A stretch of DNA of 6,211 nt from Dehalococcoidia bacterium (GCA_011192055.1 DUES01000192.1:3763-9973); one strand, 5' to 3'. Positions 1 through 6,122 are shown, counted from the first letter of the stretch. The notes: generated from the sequence alone by a model not told the origin. Numbers and translations: made by a program.

Positions 1-1071
1 TTCCCGCAGGAGACCTGGCTCGTTAAAGAGACCGGATTGATTATCAATAACACGGATATTGGCTGTTTTCCTCTCTGGCCTCCTGCCTGGACCGGGCCAA
101 CACCGGTAAGCGGTCAACTGATTAACGTCAGAAAAGACAGGACAGTACCAGAAGGCAGTATCGCCCTTCTAACGCCTGCCTTCAGCTACGGAGCACCGGC
201 TTTTTCCAACGAGCAGGATATAGCTGCAATTCACGCCGCCGCGAAAGCAGGTGCCCGAGCAGTGGTCGTCATCAGCAACGGCCCTTCGGACGGTATACAC
301 GCCTATAACACCCCTGCCGGGACAGAGCGCTGGCCGGTACCGGTAGCCCTGACCCCGAAGCGGAATGAACCGGTTCTTACTTCAATGGCAGAAAAAAACT
401 CAGAGGTTTCGCTTCTCCTTGACGGGACCGATATCCCGGAAACTCACCCGAGAAACGTAATCGCAAAACTGGACCGTGGTGACGATGTCATAATAATCTC
501 CACACCCAAGAGCGGCTGGTTTACGTGTGGTGGTGAACGCGGACCGGGTGTTACGCTGTTTCTTGCCCTGGCACGTTGGGCCAGCGAACAAAAATCAGAT
601 ACCAGCTATATTTTTGATGCGAATACCGGACATGAAACCGGCGGCACCGGCATACGACGCTTCCTTGAAGACCTGGCTCCGTCGCCGGAGAGGACTCTGG
701 CCTGGATACACCTTGGAGCTACCATCGCCACCTGGGGATGGGACAAGACTGCTGCCGGCCTGGTAAAGCGCGCCAGACCCGAGGAATACCTGGTCATCTG
801 CAACGGTGAAGGACTCCTGCCGATACTGAAAGAGTCTATGGCAGGTCTGACCGGACTGGAACCGCGGGCGGGTCGGGGTATTGGAGAGATGAGTGAAGTT
901 ATCCGGATGGGCTATCGCGGGTTTGGTTTTAACGGCGGACCGTACCACTACTTCCATACTCAGGAAGACACACCGGAAGTCGGCACGGCCCCCGAACTAC
1001 TGGAACCGGCAGCGAAAGCCCTGGTCAGGACACTTCAGTTGCTGGAAGCAGAGGTGAAATCCCGCCAGTAG
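1..1071 (+). CDS. PA-domain / degenerate M28-peptidase-like protein, 5' partial
   Basis: The frame is open from base 1, so the true start lies outside the window; the TTG at 37 is only the first possible start codon inside it. Numbering residues from base 1 (356 visible), about 50-95 resemble a protease-associated (PA) insert domain (EGSIALLTP, then AAAKAGARAVVVIS). From about 160 to the end the pattern follows the zinc aminopeptidase M28 fold. M28 landmarks can be placed: STPKSGW (167-173) where HYDSW-like sequence is usual, CGGERGPGV (176-184) for GANDNASGV, GHETGGTG (210-217) for the GEExG motif, and FHTQEDTPE (318-326) for the final YHTPxDTxD. Only E212 and H319, and perhaps E179 in place of Asp, look like retained metal ligands. 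No signal peptide can be judged because the N-terminus is missing. It may be an inactive or repurposed relative; the substrate is unknown. It converges on purA with a 23-base gap and no clear terminator. The M28-like fold is fairly likely; peptidase activity is doubtful. Confidence 0.8.
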   Translation, partial: FPQETWLVKETGLIINNTDIGCFPLWPPAWTGPTPVSGQLINVRKDRTVPEGSIALLTPAFSYGAPAFSNEQDIAAIHAAAKAGARAVVVISNGPSDGIHAYNTPAGTERWPVPVALTPKRNEPVLTSMAEKNSEVSLLLDGTDIPETHPRNVIAKLDRGDDVIIISTPKSGWFTCGGERGPGVTLFLALARWASEQKSDTSYIFDANTGHETGGTGIRRFLEDLAPSPERTLAWIHLGATIATWGWDKTAAGLVKRARPEEYLVICNGEGLLPILKESMAGLTGLEPRAGRGIGEMSEVIRMGYRGFGFNGGPYHYFHTQEDTPEVGTAPELLEPAAKALVRTLQLLEAEVKSRQ

Positions 1072-1094
1072 CTGCAAAGCCATTAAGTACCCGG

Positions 1095-2369
1095 TCAGCG
1101 CACGATTATATTATCTCTCTCCGGCCCCACGGAGATGTAGCGTACGGGTCTCTCCAGGTAGTCTTCTGTGTATTCGATATAGCGTCGTGCGTTCCCCGGC
1201 AGTTCCGTATAAACACGTATACCGGTGATGTCCACCTCCCAGCCCGGCAGTTCTTCATAGATAGGTCTTGCCTCGTAGAGCAGCGGCGTCATGGGGAATG
1301 CTGTCTCAATATTTCCTCCTATCTCATATCCCACACATACTTTCAGCACCTGTTCGGAGGAAAGGACATCAAGCAGGGTCAGGGCAATTTCGTCAACTCT
1401 CTGCACCTGGACACCGTACTTTGAAGCAACGAGGTCGAGGTATCCGGTCCGCCTCGGTCTGCCGGTAGCTGCCCCGTATTCACGGCCTCTTTCCCTCATG
1501 CGCAGTCCGACATCATCGAACAGCTCGGTGACAAAGGGGCCTTCGCCGACACAGGTCGAATAGGCTTTCATCACTCCGACCACTTTATCGATGGGGCGGC
1601 TGAAGAGACCAGCCCCGACGGGAGCAAAAGCCGAAAGAGGTGACGAAGATGTGGTGAAGGGGTATATACCGAAATGAATATCCCGCAGCGCCCCCAGTTG
1701 CCCCTCGAACAGGATGTCTTTCCCATCTTCAGCCGCTTCTTCCAGGAGCACAGTCGTATCGACAATGAAGTCTTTGACAACATCTCCGTATTCCCTTAGC
1801 CAGGAAAGCGTATCTTTCAGGGCGTAGGGTTCTGCCTTATAAACGGAAGTCAGGAGGACATTATTCCAGTCCAGTACTTCAGAAATCCTTCCCTCCAGGT
1901 GTCCGGGGTAGAGCAATTCGCCGACCTGCACACCTTTCTTGAGGTACTTGTCGCCGTAGACCGGGGCAATTCCCCGCCTGGTTGAACCGTATTTCTTTCC
2001 TGCCAGCCGCTCTTCTTCGAGTCGGTCACGGTCACGGTGAAACGGAAAACAGATAATTGCCCTGTCGCTCACTTTCAGGTTATGTGTATCGATGGTAATG
2101 CCGCAGGCACGCAGGTATTCAATTTCTTTCGCCAGGTGCTCCAGGTCGATAACCATCCCCGGGCCCAGTACATTCACCTTGCCGGAACGGAATATTGCCG
2201 AAGGCAACAGGTTCAGGGCAAACTTACCGTAGTCATTGATAATGGTATGTCCGGCGTTATTACCGCCCTGGAAGCGTACCACTACGTCGTATTTCTCCGA
2301 GAGAAGGTCGACCATCCTCCCCTTACCTTCATCCCCCCAGTTAACACCGACAATTGCTGCGATTGTCAT
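1095..2369 (-). CDS. purA: adenylosuccinate synthetase (PurA), clostridial-type variant
   Basis: Cytoplasmic enzyme joining IMP and aspartate with GTP to give adenylosuccinate, the first committed step to AMP. The 424 residues match the usual length of about 425-435. Visible motifs are WGDEGKG (11-17, with catalytic Asp13), GGNNAGHT (35-42, with catalytic His41), STRRGIAPVYGDK (129-141), EGQLGALRDIHFG (222-234), TTSSSP (239-244), AYSTCVGEGPF (269-279), ATGRPRRTG (301-309) and GPERDNII (415-422). Several differ from the E. coli type, such as TTGRGIGPAYEDK and EGAQGTLLD. As I remember it, the same changes occur in a clade of clostridial PurA proteins, so this is probably a real lineage and not decay. 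Asp13 argues against phage-type PurZ, which lacks it. ATG 2369 is chosen because GGGGAGGTG sits 6 bases upstream (counted from GGAGG). An in-frame GTG at 2387 lies upstream of that SD and would put it inside the gene. A dedicated promoter precedes it, so it is probably monocistronic. Confidence 0.96.
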   Translation of the reverse strand: MTIAAIVGVNWGDEGKGRMVDLLSEKYDVVVRFQGGNNAGHTIINDYGKFALNLLPSAIFRSGKVNVLGPGMVIDLEHLAKEIEYLRACGITIDTHNLKVSDRAIICFPFHRDRDRLEEERLAGKKYGSTRRGIAPVYGDKYLKKGVQVGELLYPGHLEGRISEVLDWNNVLLTSVYKAEPYALKDTLSWLREYGDVVKDFIVDTTVLLEEAAEDGKDILFEGQLGALRDIHFGIYPFTTSSSPLSAFAPVGAGLFSRPIDKVVGVMKAYSTCVGEGPFVTELFDDVGLRMRERGREYGAATGRPRRTGYLDLVASKYGVQVQRVDEIALTLLDVLSSEQVLKVCVGYEIGGNIETAFPMTPLLYEARPIYEELPGWEVDITGIRVYTELPGNARRYIEYTEDYLERPVRYISVGPERDNIIVR

Positions 2370-2373
2370 TCTG

Positions 2374-2382
2374 CACCTCCCC
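2374..2382 (-). promoter_or_regulatory. purA ribosome binding site (decides the start)
   Basis: Minus-strand GGGGAGGTG, with 6 bases between GGAGG and the ATG at 2369-2367. It fixes translation at this ATG and not at the in-frame GTG 18 bases further upstream, which would place the SD inside the coding region. Confidence 0.85.
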
Positions 2383-2444
2383 TGCACCGACGCGGCGTAT
2401 ACTACAGGATGGGTAACTGCGCATATACTCGACTACCACCGCAT

Positions 2445-2473
2445 ATTATAAACAGTTGCCATACCCGAGTAAA
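2445..2473 (-). promoter_or_regulatory. sigma70-type promoter for purA
   Basis: On the minus strand, TTTACT (2473-2468, 4 of 6 to TTGACA) is followed by a 17-base spacer and a perfect TATAAT (2450-2445). Transcription would start near 2438, giving a leader of about 70 bases before the purA ATG. I see no purine-riboswitch or other known leader fold in it. This is the best promoter in the 317-base gap 2370-2686. A second TATAAT at 2617-2612 lacks a well-placed -35 box. No gene is convincing in the gap. Confidence 0.65.
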
Positions 2474-2481
2474 CCCCCTTT

Positions 2482-2515
2482 GTCCGGTAAAGTTCAGAGT
2501 ATAAATATACCGGAC
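2482..2515. repeat. 8-bp inverted repeat upstream of purA promoter, possible operator
   Basis: GTCCGGTA (2482-2489) and TACCGGAC (2508-2515) are perfect reverse complements separated by an 18-base AT-rich spacer. The arms are about 26 bases apart centre to centre. The near arm ends 8 bases upstream of the purA -35 box, a position typical of activator or co-operator sites. The bound factor is unknown; the arms do not resemble the Bacillus PurR PurBox. Confidence 0.45.
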
Positions 2516-2657
2516 TTCTGGTTCAACCTGCTGGAGAGGCAAAGGGAACTTTGATGGTCAGGAAAAGACAATACCCTTCACGACAGAAAATCGTTTCTTC
2601 CGGTGACAATAATTATATTCGCCTGCCACGATATACAATGGCAAACGGTTAATCTAC

Positions 2658-2679
2658 TCACAGGTATGTCTGCCTGTGA
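2658..2679 (-). terminator. hairpin behind the flavin oxidoreductase gene, weak terminator candidate
   Basis: TCACAGG (2658-2664) and CCTGTGA (2673-2679) form a perfect 7-bp stem with an 8-base loop, starting 7 bases past the TAG of the oxidoreductase gene (minus strand). There is no T-run on its downstream side on the minus strand (TTTT lies upstream of the stem), so it is not a standard intrinsic terminator. It could instead be an mRNA 3'-end structure. Confidence 0.35.
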
Positions 2680-2686
2680 AAATACT

Positions 2687-4663
2687 CTATATCTTCCGGG
2701 CAATTGTTGCTCCGTCGCTGGTAGCCCAGAGTATCTTGCGTATTCCATTGGCATCACCGGCGCAGTAGAGTTCTTTCACTTTGCCTTTCAAAGCATAGTA
2801 CAGGCTGTTATTCTCCACGCCTCCGTACGAGAGTATCACCGTATCAATACCTTCCAGTACGAGTTCTTCCGAGTTGTAGTTATTGACCACGGTGACACTG
2901 TTACCGGATACCTCTTTAAGCGAAGTGCGCGGGGTTATCTTCACACCGGAGAAAGCCAGCCGGTGCATGAGGTATATTCTCGTAATTTGCTCGATATCGC
3001 TTCCGGGGCTCTCCCAGGGAGAAATCACCTCTACCTTCTTACCCTGCTGGGCCAGGAAATCAGCCGTTGTCAATCCCTCGGTGCGGAGCTGCGTATCAAC
3101 AATCAACACATTCTGCCCGACTTCCGCCTTACCACTGAGGACGTCCCGGACAGTCTTGATGACGTTGTCCTGCTCTATACCGGGAATATCATCCGGGACC
3201 CGCGGGTCGGAGCCGGTGGCTACTATCACGACATCGGGGTTTTGCTCCACGACAGTATCAACGGTTACCTCGCTGTTGAGGTGGATATCCACACCGAGTA
3301 TGTTTAACTGGTACTTGTGGTAGCGCGGCAGCTCTGCCAGGTCTTCTCTCCCCGGAGCCTTGGATGCAACATTTACCAGTCCGCCAAGGTCATCGCTCTT
3401 TTCCCAGAGAGATACATCGTGACCTCTTGCCTTTGAAACCCGCGCTGCCTCCAGTCCGGCGGGACCACCCCCGATGACCATGACACGTTTCTTTATTTCT
3501 GCGGGAATGAGTTCCAGCCACCCGGGGATTGTCTCCTTACCCGTGGCAGGATTGTACGCACAGGAGACACCCTGCGGGTTCCTGTCCTGGGACACACGCA
3601 TCCAGCACCCCTCGGAGCAACCCATGCATTTACGGATCTCGTCCACCCTGCCATCCCGCGCCTTGTTGGCAAATTCGGGGTCACAAATGAATGCCCGGTT
3701 CATGAATAGCATATCGGCAAGGCGGTCTTCGAGAATCTTCTCTGCCTGGACCGGGTCAACCACGCGGCCGCCACCGATGATGGGTACATCAACCACTTCC
3801 TTCAGGCCGGCGGCATTGTACATTAAAGCACCCGGCGGGAAATACATGGGAGGTATCGCGGCACCGGTAGCAATATAGTCCAGGTTTCCGCTGCGGGTCA
3901 TCATCGGGGCCATTACCTTCATATCATCCATCCCGTAACCTGCGCCGGAAAGCTGGTCCACGCTAACCCGGATACCAACCGTGAAATCTCTGCCAACGGC
4001 CGCCCGCACCGCATCAATAACATCACAGGCAAACCTCATTCGCCCTTCAAAACTTCCTCCATACTCGTCGGTACGTTTATTACTGTCCGGCGACATGAAC
4101 TGGGTTATCAGATACCCGTGAGCGCCATGGATTTCCACACCATCGACACCGGCCTGCTTGCAGCGGTATGCCTCGGCAGCAAAGGCCTCGATTATTTCCT
4201 TTATCTCTTCCCGTGTCATCGCATGAGGCACCAGTCCGCTGCCGGGAGACGGGACTGCTGAAGGTGCCCAGAGTTGGTCACCATAATGCAGTGTTCCGTA
4301 GGAGTTTCTTCCCCCGTGCCAGAGCTGGACCATGAAAAGTGCTCCGTGCCTCTGAATAGCCTCAGTAGTTCGTTTCAGTTTGTCCATACCGCCGGGTTCC
4401 TGGAGCGGACTTGTCTGCCCCATGTGGAACTGGTACCCACCCTGTACCGGAGTTGGGCTGCTATGATGGACACCCCAGATACCGGTGCAAATCATGCCTG
4501 CTCCACCCTTTGCCTTGGACTCCCAGTAGGCGGTAATTCGCTCACCGGGCAAGCTGTCCGGGTCCCTCATACCAGGGTAGTGACCCGGCACTGCAATTCG
4601 ATTTCGGACTGTTTTGGTACCCAGCTTAATCGGGCTGAAAAGAAGTCTGAATTGGTCTGCCAT
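2687..4663 (-). CDS. OYE-family FMN / 4Fe-4S / FAD oxidoreductase (FadH/TMADH/BaiCD type)
   Basis: A 658-residue cytoplasmic flavoenzyme, close to the 640-730 usual for this architecture. Residues 1-340 form the FMN TIM barrel: SPIKLGTKTVRNRI at the N-terminus, EIHGAHGYLITQFMSP (177-192, with His179, His182 and Tyr184 at OYE active-site positions) and NKRTDEYGGS (195-204). Cys346, 349, 353 and 368 fit the single [4Fe-4S] cluster, with a 14-residue gap before the last Cys. Residues 393-430 hold a dinucleotide-binding fold (VIGGGPAGLEAA, ending in EKSDDLGG). The C-terminus ELYCAGDANG fits the FAD-domain end motif. A second Rossmann strand (VLIVDTQLRTEG, from 519) lacks GxGxxG. Known relatives reduce dienoyl-CoA or enoates, or demethylate trimethylamine; the substrate cannot be told here. 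No Cys is seen where TMADH attaches its FMN. Start ATG 4663 is supported by GGGAGG upstream and by family alignment. It diverges from the cysM-like gene. Confidence 0.93.
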   Translation of the reverse strand: MADQFRLLFSPIKLGTKTVRNRIAVPGHYPGMRDPDSLPGERITAYWESKAKGGAGMICTGIWGVHHSSPTPVQGGYQFHMGQTSPLQEPGGMDKLKRTTEAIQRHGALFMVQLWHGGRNSYGTLHYGDQLWAPSAVPSPGSGLVPHAMTREEIKEIIEAFAAEAYRCKQAGVDGVEIHGAHGYLITQFMSPDSNKRTDEYGGSFEGRMRFACDVIDAVRAAVGRDFTVGIRVSVDQLSGAGYGMDDMKVMAPMMTRSGNLDYIATGAAIPPMYFPPGALMYNAAGLKEVVDVPIIGGGRVVDPVQAEKILEDRLADMLFMNRAFICDPEFANKARDGRVDEIRKCMGCSEGCWMRVSQDRNPQGVSCAYNPATGKETIPGWLELIPAEIKKRVMVIGGGPAGLEAARVSKARGHDVSLWEKSDDLGGLVNVASKAPGREDLAELPRYHKYQLNILGVDIHLNSEVTVDTVVEQNPDVVIVATGSDPRVPDDIPGIEQDNVIKTVRDVLSGKAEVGQNVLIVDTQLRTEGLTTADFLAQQGKKVEVISPWESPGSDIEQITRIYLMHRLAFSGVKITPRTSLKEVSGNSVTVVNNYNSEELVLEGIDTVILSYGGVENNSLYYALKGKVKELYCAGDANGIRKILWATSDGATIARKI

Positions 4664-4674
4664 TTATCGACTAA

Positions 4675-4680
4675 CCTCCC
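4675..4680 (-). promoter_or_regulatory. ribosome binding site of the flavin oxidoreductase gene
   Basis: Minus-strand GGGAGG lies 11 bases upstream of the ATG at 4663. The spacing is a little long but still usable, and no closer in-frame start competes. Confidence 0.65.
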
Positions 4681-4722
4681 GTGATAATCCTGAAACAACA
4701 CGCTATATCATTATTGGTTGAC

Positions 4723-4751
4723 AGCATACTCCTATATACATTAGCCGTCAA
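4723..4751 (-). promoter_or_regulatory. sigma70-type promoter for the flavin oxidoreductase gene
   Basis: On the minus strand, TTGACG (4751-4746, 5 of 6) is followed by a 17-base spacer and TATGCT (4728-4723, 4 of 6). The predicted start near 4716 gives a leader of about 50 bases. The 367-base gap 4664-5030 also holds the opposing cysM promoter and several repeats. A 115-codon plus-strand frame from 4681 has no SD and no recognisable protein, so I treat the gap as non-coding. Confidence 0.55.
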
Positions 4752-4767
4752 GCCTGACCGGACAGTA

Positions 4768-4787
4768 ATTGAACCTGAGCATTCAAT
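4768..4787. repeat. 6-bp inverted repeat upstream of the oxidoreductase promoter
   Basis: ATTGAA (4768-4773) and TTCAAT (4782-4787) are perfect inverted arms around 8 bases (CCTGAGCA), 16 bases upstream of the minus-strand -35 box. The size and place suit a regulator site, but six base pairs can arise by chance. Confidence 0.3.
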
Positions 4788-4831
4788 ACCCTTATCTGTG
4801 TCAACCAGTGGTGGGTTATGCTCCAAGGTCA

Positions 4832-4866
4832 ACCGGAGCAGACCAATAAGTATGACTCCGGTCTGC
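4832..4866. repeat. two overlapping 7-bp inverted repeats in the divergent control region
   Basis: ACCGGAG (4832-4838) pairs with CTCCGGT (4856-4862), and GCAGACC (4838-4844) pairs with GGTCTGC (4860-4866). Both are perfect 7-bp pairs. They share bases (4838 and 4860-4862), so in a single strand only one can form fully at a time. The element sits between the two divergent promoters, upstream of both transcription starts, which favours a DNA-level protein site over an RNA switch. Confidence 0.45.
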
Positions 4867-4908
4867 CGTGACTCAAAGAAGCTTAAACGAGAACTGCACC
4901 TTCAAGAC

Positions 4909-4985
4909 ACGCCTTTTCCTCAGGCCAGCTTGACCCGCCTATCCAGGTGCAATATACTATTATCATCAGGGCTAACGCCTTTTCC
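4909..4985 (+). repeat. 11-bp direct repeat bracketing the cysM promoter
   Basis: ACGCCTTTTCC occurs at 4909-4919 and again at 4975-4985, identical and 66 bases apart (slightly over six helical turns). The first copy ends 10 bases before the -35 box; the second begins about 10 bases after the predicted transcription start. This could be a paired operator, or the remnant of a small duplication. Confidence 0.5.
4930..4958 (+). promoter_or_regulatory. sigma70-type promoter for the cysM-like gene
   Basis: TTGACC (4930-4935, 5 of 6) is followed by a 17-base spacer and TATACT (4953-4958, 5 of 6). The expected start is near 4965, giving a leader of about 65 bases. I see no T-box consensus or SAM-riboswitch elements there, so control probably acts at the DNA level or is constitutive. 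Confidence 0.7.
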
Positions 4986-5014
4986 CTTCCATTCATCAAT
5001 ACAGAACTTCCGGC

Positions 5015-5024
5015 AAGGTAGGTG
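5015..5024 (+). promoter_or_regulatory. cysM-like gene ribosome binding site (decides the start)
   Basis: AAGGTAGGTG contains AGGTG (5020-5024), 6 bases before ATG 5031. The in-frame GTG at 5022 would have only 3 bases after AAGG, so ATG 5031 is preferred. Confidence 0.65.
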
Positions 5025-5030
5025 TTAATA

Positions 5031-5963
5031 ATGAAACAGGCGGTAAAAAGAGGACTCAACCTGCTGGACGCCATTGGAAACACCCCGATAGTGGAACTTG
5101 TTAACCTTAACAAGAACCCAAAGGTCAGGGTCTTCGCCAAGCTCGAAGGGAACAATCCCGGAGGTTCCGTCAAAGACCGTCCGGCCTATTACATGATTAA
5201 GAAGGCTGAGGAATCCGGGGAACTTACACCGGGAAAGACAATCGTCGAGCCTACGTCCGGAAACATGGGAATTGCCCTGGCGATGATTGGTGCTGTCAAA
5301 GGGTATCCGGTCAAGCTGTTTATGCCGGAATGCGTAAGCCTGGAGAGACGGCATATCCTTGAAGCCTTCGACACCGAAGTGGTCCTGACTCCTGAAAATG
5401 AGGGTACTGACGGTGCAATCAGAAGAGCGGACAAGTTTTTCAGAGAGGAACCGGAGCAATACTACCGGCCCAACCAGTTTACCAATGAAAATAACGTCCT
5501 GGCTCATTATGAGACAACCGGCCCCGAAATATTCAGCCAGACTGACGGAGAAGTTGACGTTTTTGTTGCCGGGATGGGAACATCGGGAACATTGATGGGA
5601 GTCGGCAGGTATCTCAAAGAAGTAAAGCCGGGTGTCAGGATAATCGGGGCAGAACCTACAATAGGTCACGCCATTCAGGGTCTCAAGAACATGAAAGAGA
5701 GCATTGTCCCTCCCCTGTATCACCCTGAAATCCTGGACGATAAAATCACCATTGAAGATGATGATGCTTACGAGACAGCCCGGTTGATGGCCGTAAAGGA
5801 AGGCCTGTTCGTTGGTATGTCCGCCGGTGCTGCAGTTACGGCAGCCCTGCGCGTTGCCGGTGATATGAAGGAAGGTACCATAGTCACAATACTGCACGAC
5901 CGCGGAGACCGTTACCTGAGTACGGCGCTGTTCAGGTCAATATGCGCTAACTGCCCTCCGTAA
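5031..5963 (+). CDS. cysM: cysteine synthase family protein, CysM-like (PLP-dependent)
   Basis: A fold-type II PLP enzyme of 310 residues, the usual size. The family replaces the beta-group of O-acetylserine (or O-phosphoserine) with sulfide or thiosulfate to make cysteine or S-sulfocysteine in the cytoplasm. Visible motifs are GNTP (16-19), NPGGSVKDR (42-50, with PLP-binding Lys48), the substrate loop TSGNMG (75-80), the phosphate-binding loop GMGTSGT (181-187), SAGAA (264-268) and DRGDRYLST (290-298). IALAMI, MPECVSLERR, HYETTGPEI and DRGDRYLST follow E. coli CysM more than CysK, so cysM is the better symbol, though the donor is not settled. Two oddities are Met79, where the family has Thr in SGNTG, and a C-terminal CANC motif (305-308) two residues from the end. 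The gene has its own promoter and RBS and diverges from the flavin oxidoreductase. It could instead be a related beta-synthase. Confidence 0.92.
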   Translation: MKQAVKRGLNLLDAIGNTPIVELVNLNKNPKVRVFAKLEGNNPGGSVKDRPAYYMIKKAEESGELTPGKTIVEPTSGNMGIALAMIGAVKGYPVKLFMPECVSLERRHILEAFDTEVVLTPENEGTDGAIRRADKFFREEPEQYYRPNQFTNENNVLAHYETTGPEIFSQTDGEVDVFVAGMGTSGTLMGVGRYLKEVKPGVRIIGAEPTIGHAIQGLKNMKESIVPPLYHPEILDDKITIEDDDAYETARLMAVKEGLFVGMSAGAAVTAALRVAGDMKEGTIVTILHDRGDRYLSTALFRSICANCPP

Positions 5964-5994
5964 GCGCACTGACCGAACCTCATTACGTAAATAT

Positions 5995-6042
5995 CAATGC
6001 AGGCATACCACCGTTTATCTTATATCTTATATTGCATTGGTA
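5995..6042. repeat. imperfect inverted repeats around an AT-rich loop, downstream of cysM
   Basis: CAATGC (5995-6000) pairs with GCATTG (6034-6039), and TACCA (6006-6010) with the overlapping TGGTA (6038-6042). The loop contains the tandem heptamer ATCTTAT twice (6017-6030). No T-run follows, so it is not a standard terminator. It is weak on its own. Confidence 0.25.
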
Positions 6043-6092
6043 AAATAAAGTAGATTCCGGCTTGCCTTAATTACCTCAGGATTTCGCACCTG

Positions 6093-6122
6093 TTGATTCC
6101 GGACAATGGTTAGTACTATACT
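6093..6122 (+). promoter_or_regulatory. candidate promoter for a gene leaving the window
   Basis: TTGATT (6093-6098, 4 of 6), an 18-base spacer and TATACT (6117-6122, 5 of 6). It lies 130 bases past the cysM-like stop and just before a possible ATG at 6159, so it may drive the next gene. Confidence 0.4.

Noticed and set aside
2370..2387. GTG start at 2387 for purA, giving six extra residues
   Set aside because: It would place the strong SD inside the gene. The family N-terminus begins just before the GDEGKG region, matching the ATG at 2369.
2612..2643. Second minus-strand promoter with TATAAT at 2617-2612
   Set aside because: The nearest TTG-containing -35 candidates are 15 or 21 bases away, a poor spacing, and the site lies over 240 bases from purA with a better promoter in between.
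2603..3307. 234-codon plus-strand open frame over the 3' part of the oxidoreductase
   Set aside because: It is antisense to conserved FAD-domain coding sequence and has no family resemblance or convincing SD.
4968..4983. Short hairpin plus TTTT in the cysM leader, as an attenuator
   Set aside because: The stem is only 5 bp with a G-T wobble and the T-run is 4, too weak for an intrinsic terminator. No alternative antiterminator fold is visible.
4681..5028. 115-codon plus-strand frame filling the divergent gap
   Set aside because: It starts at a GTG without an SD, has no recognisable protein, and covers both promoters and their repeats.
5025..5897. 290-codon minus-strand open frame opposite the cysM-like gene
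   Set aside because: It lies wholly antisense to a gene with clear PLP-enzyme motifs, has no recognisable domain, and is explained by the codon bias of the real gene.
2481..6105. TGTCCGG/CCGGACA as a shared regulatory motif of all three intergenic regions
   Set aside because: The same heptamer also occurs several times inside coding sequence (for example near 626, 2249, 4084 and 4555), so it reflects local composition.
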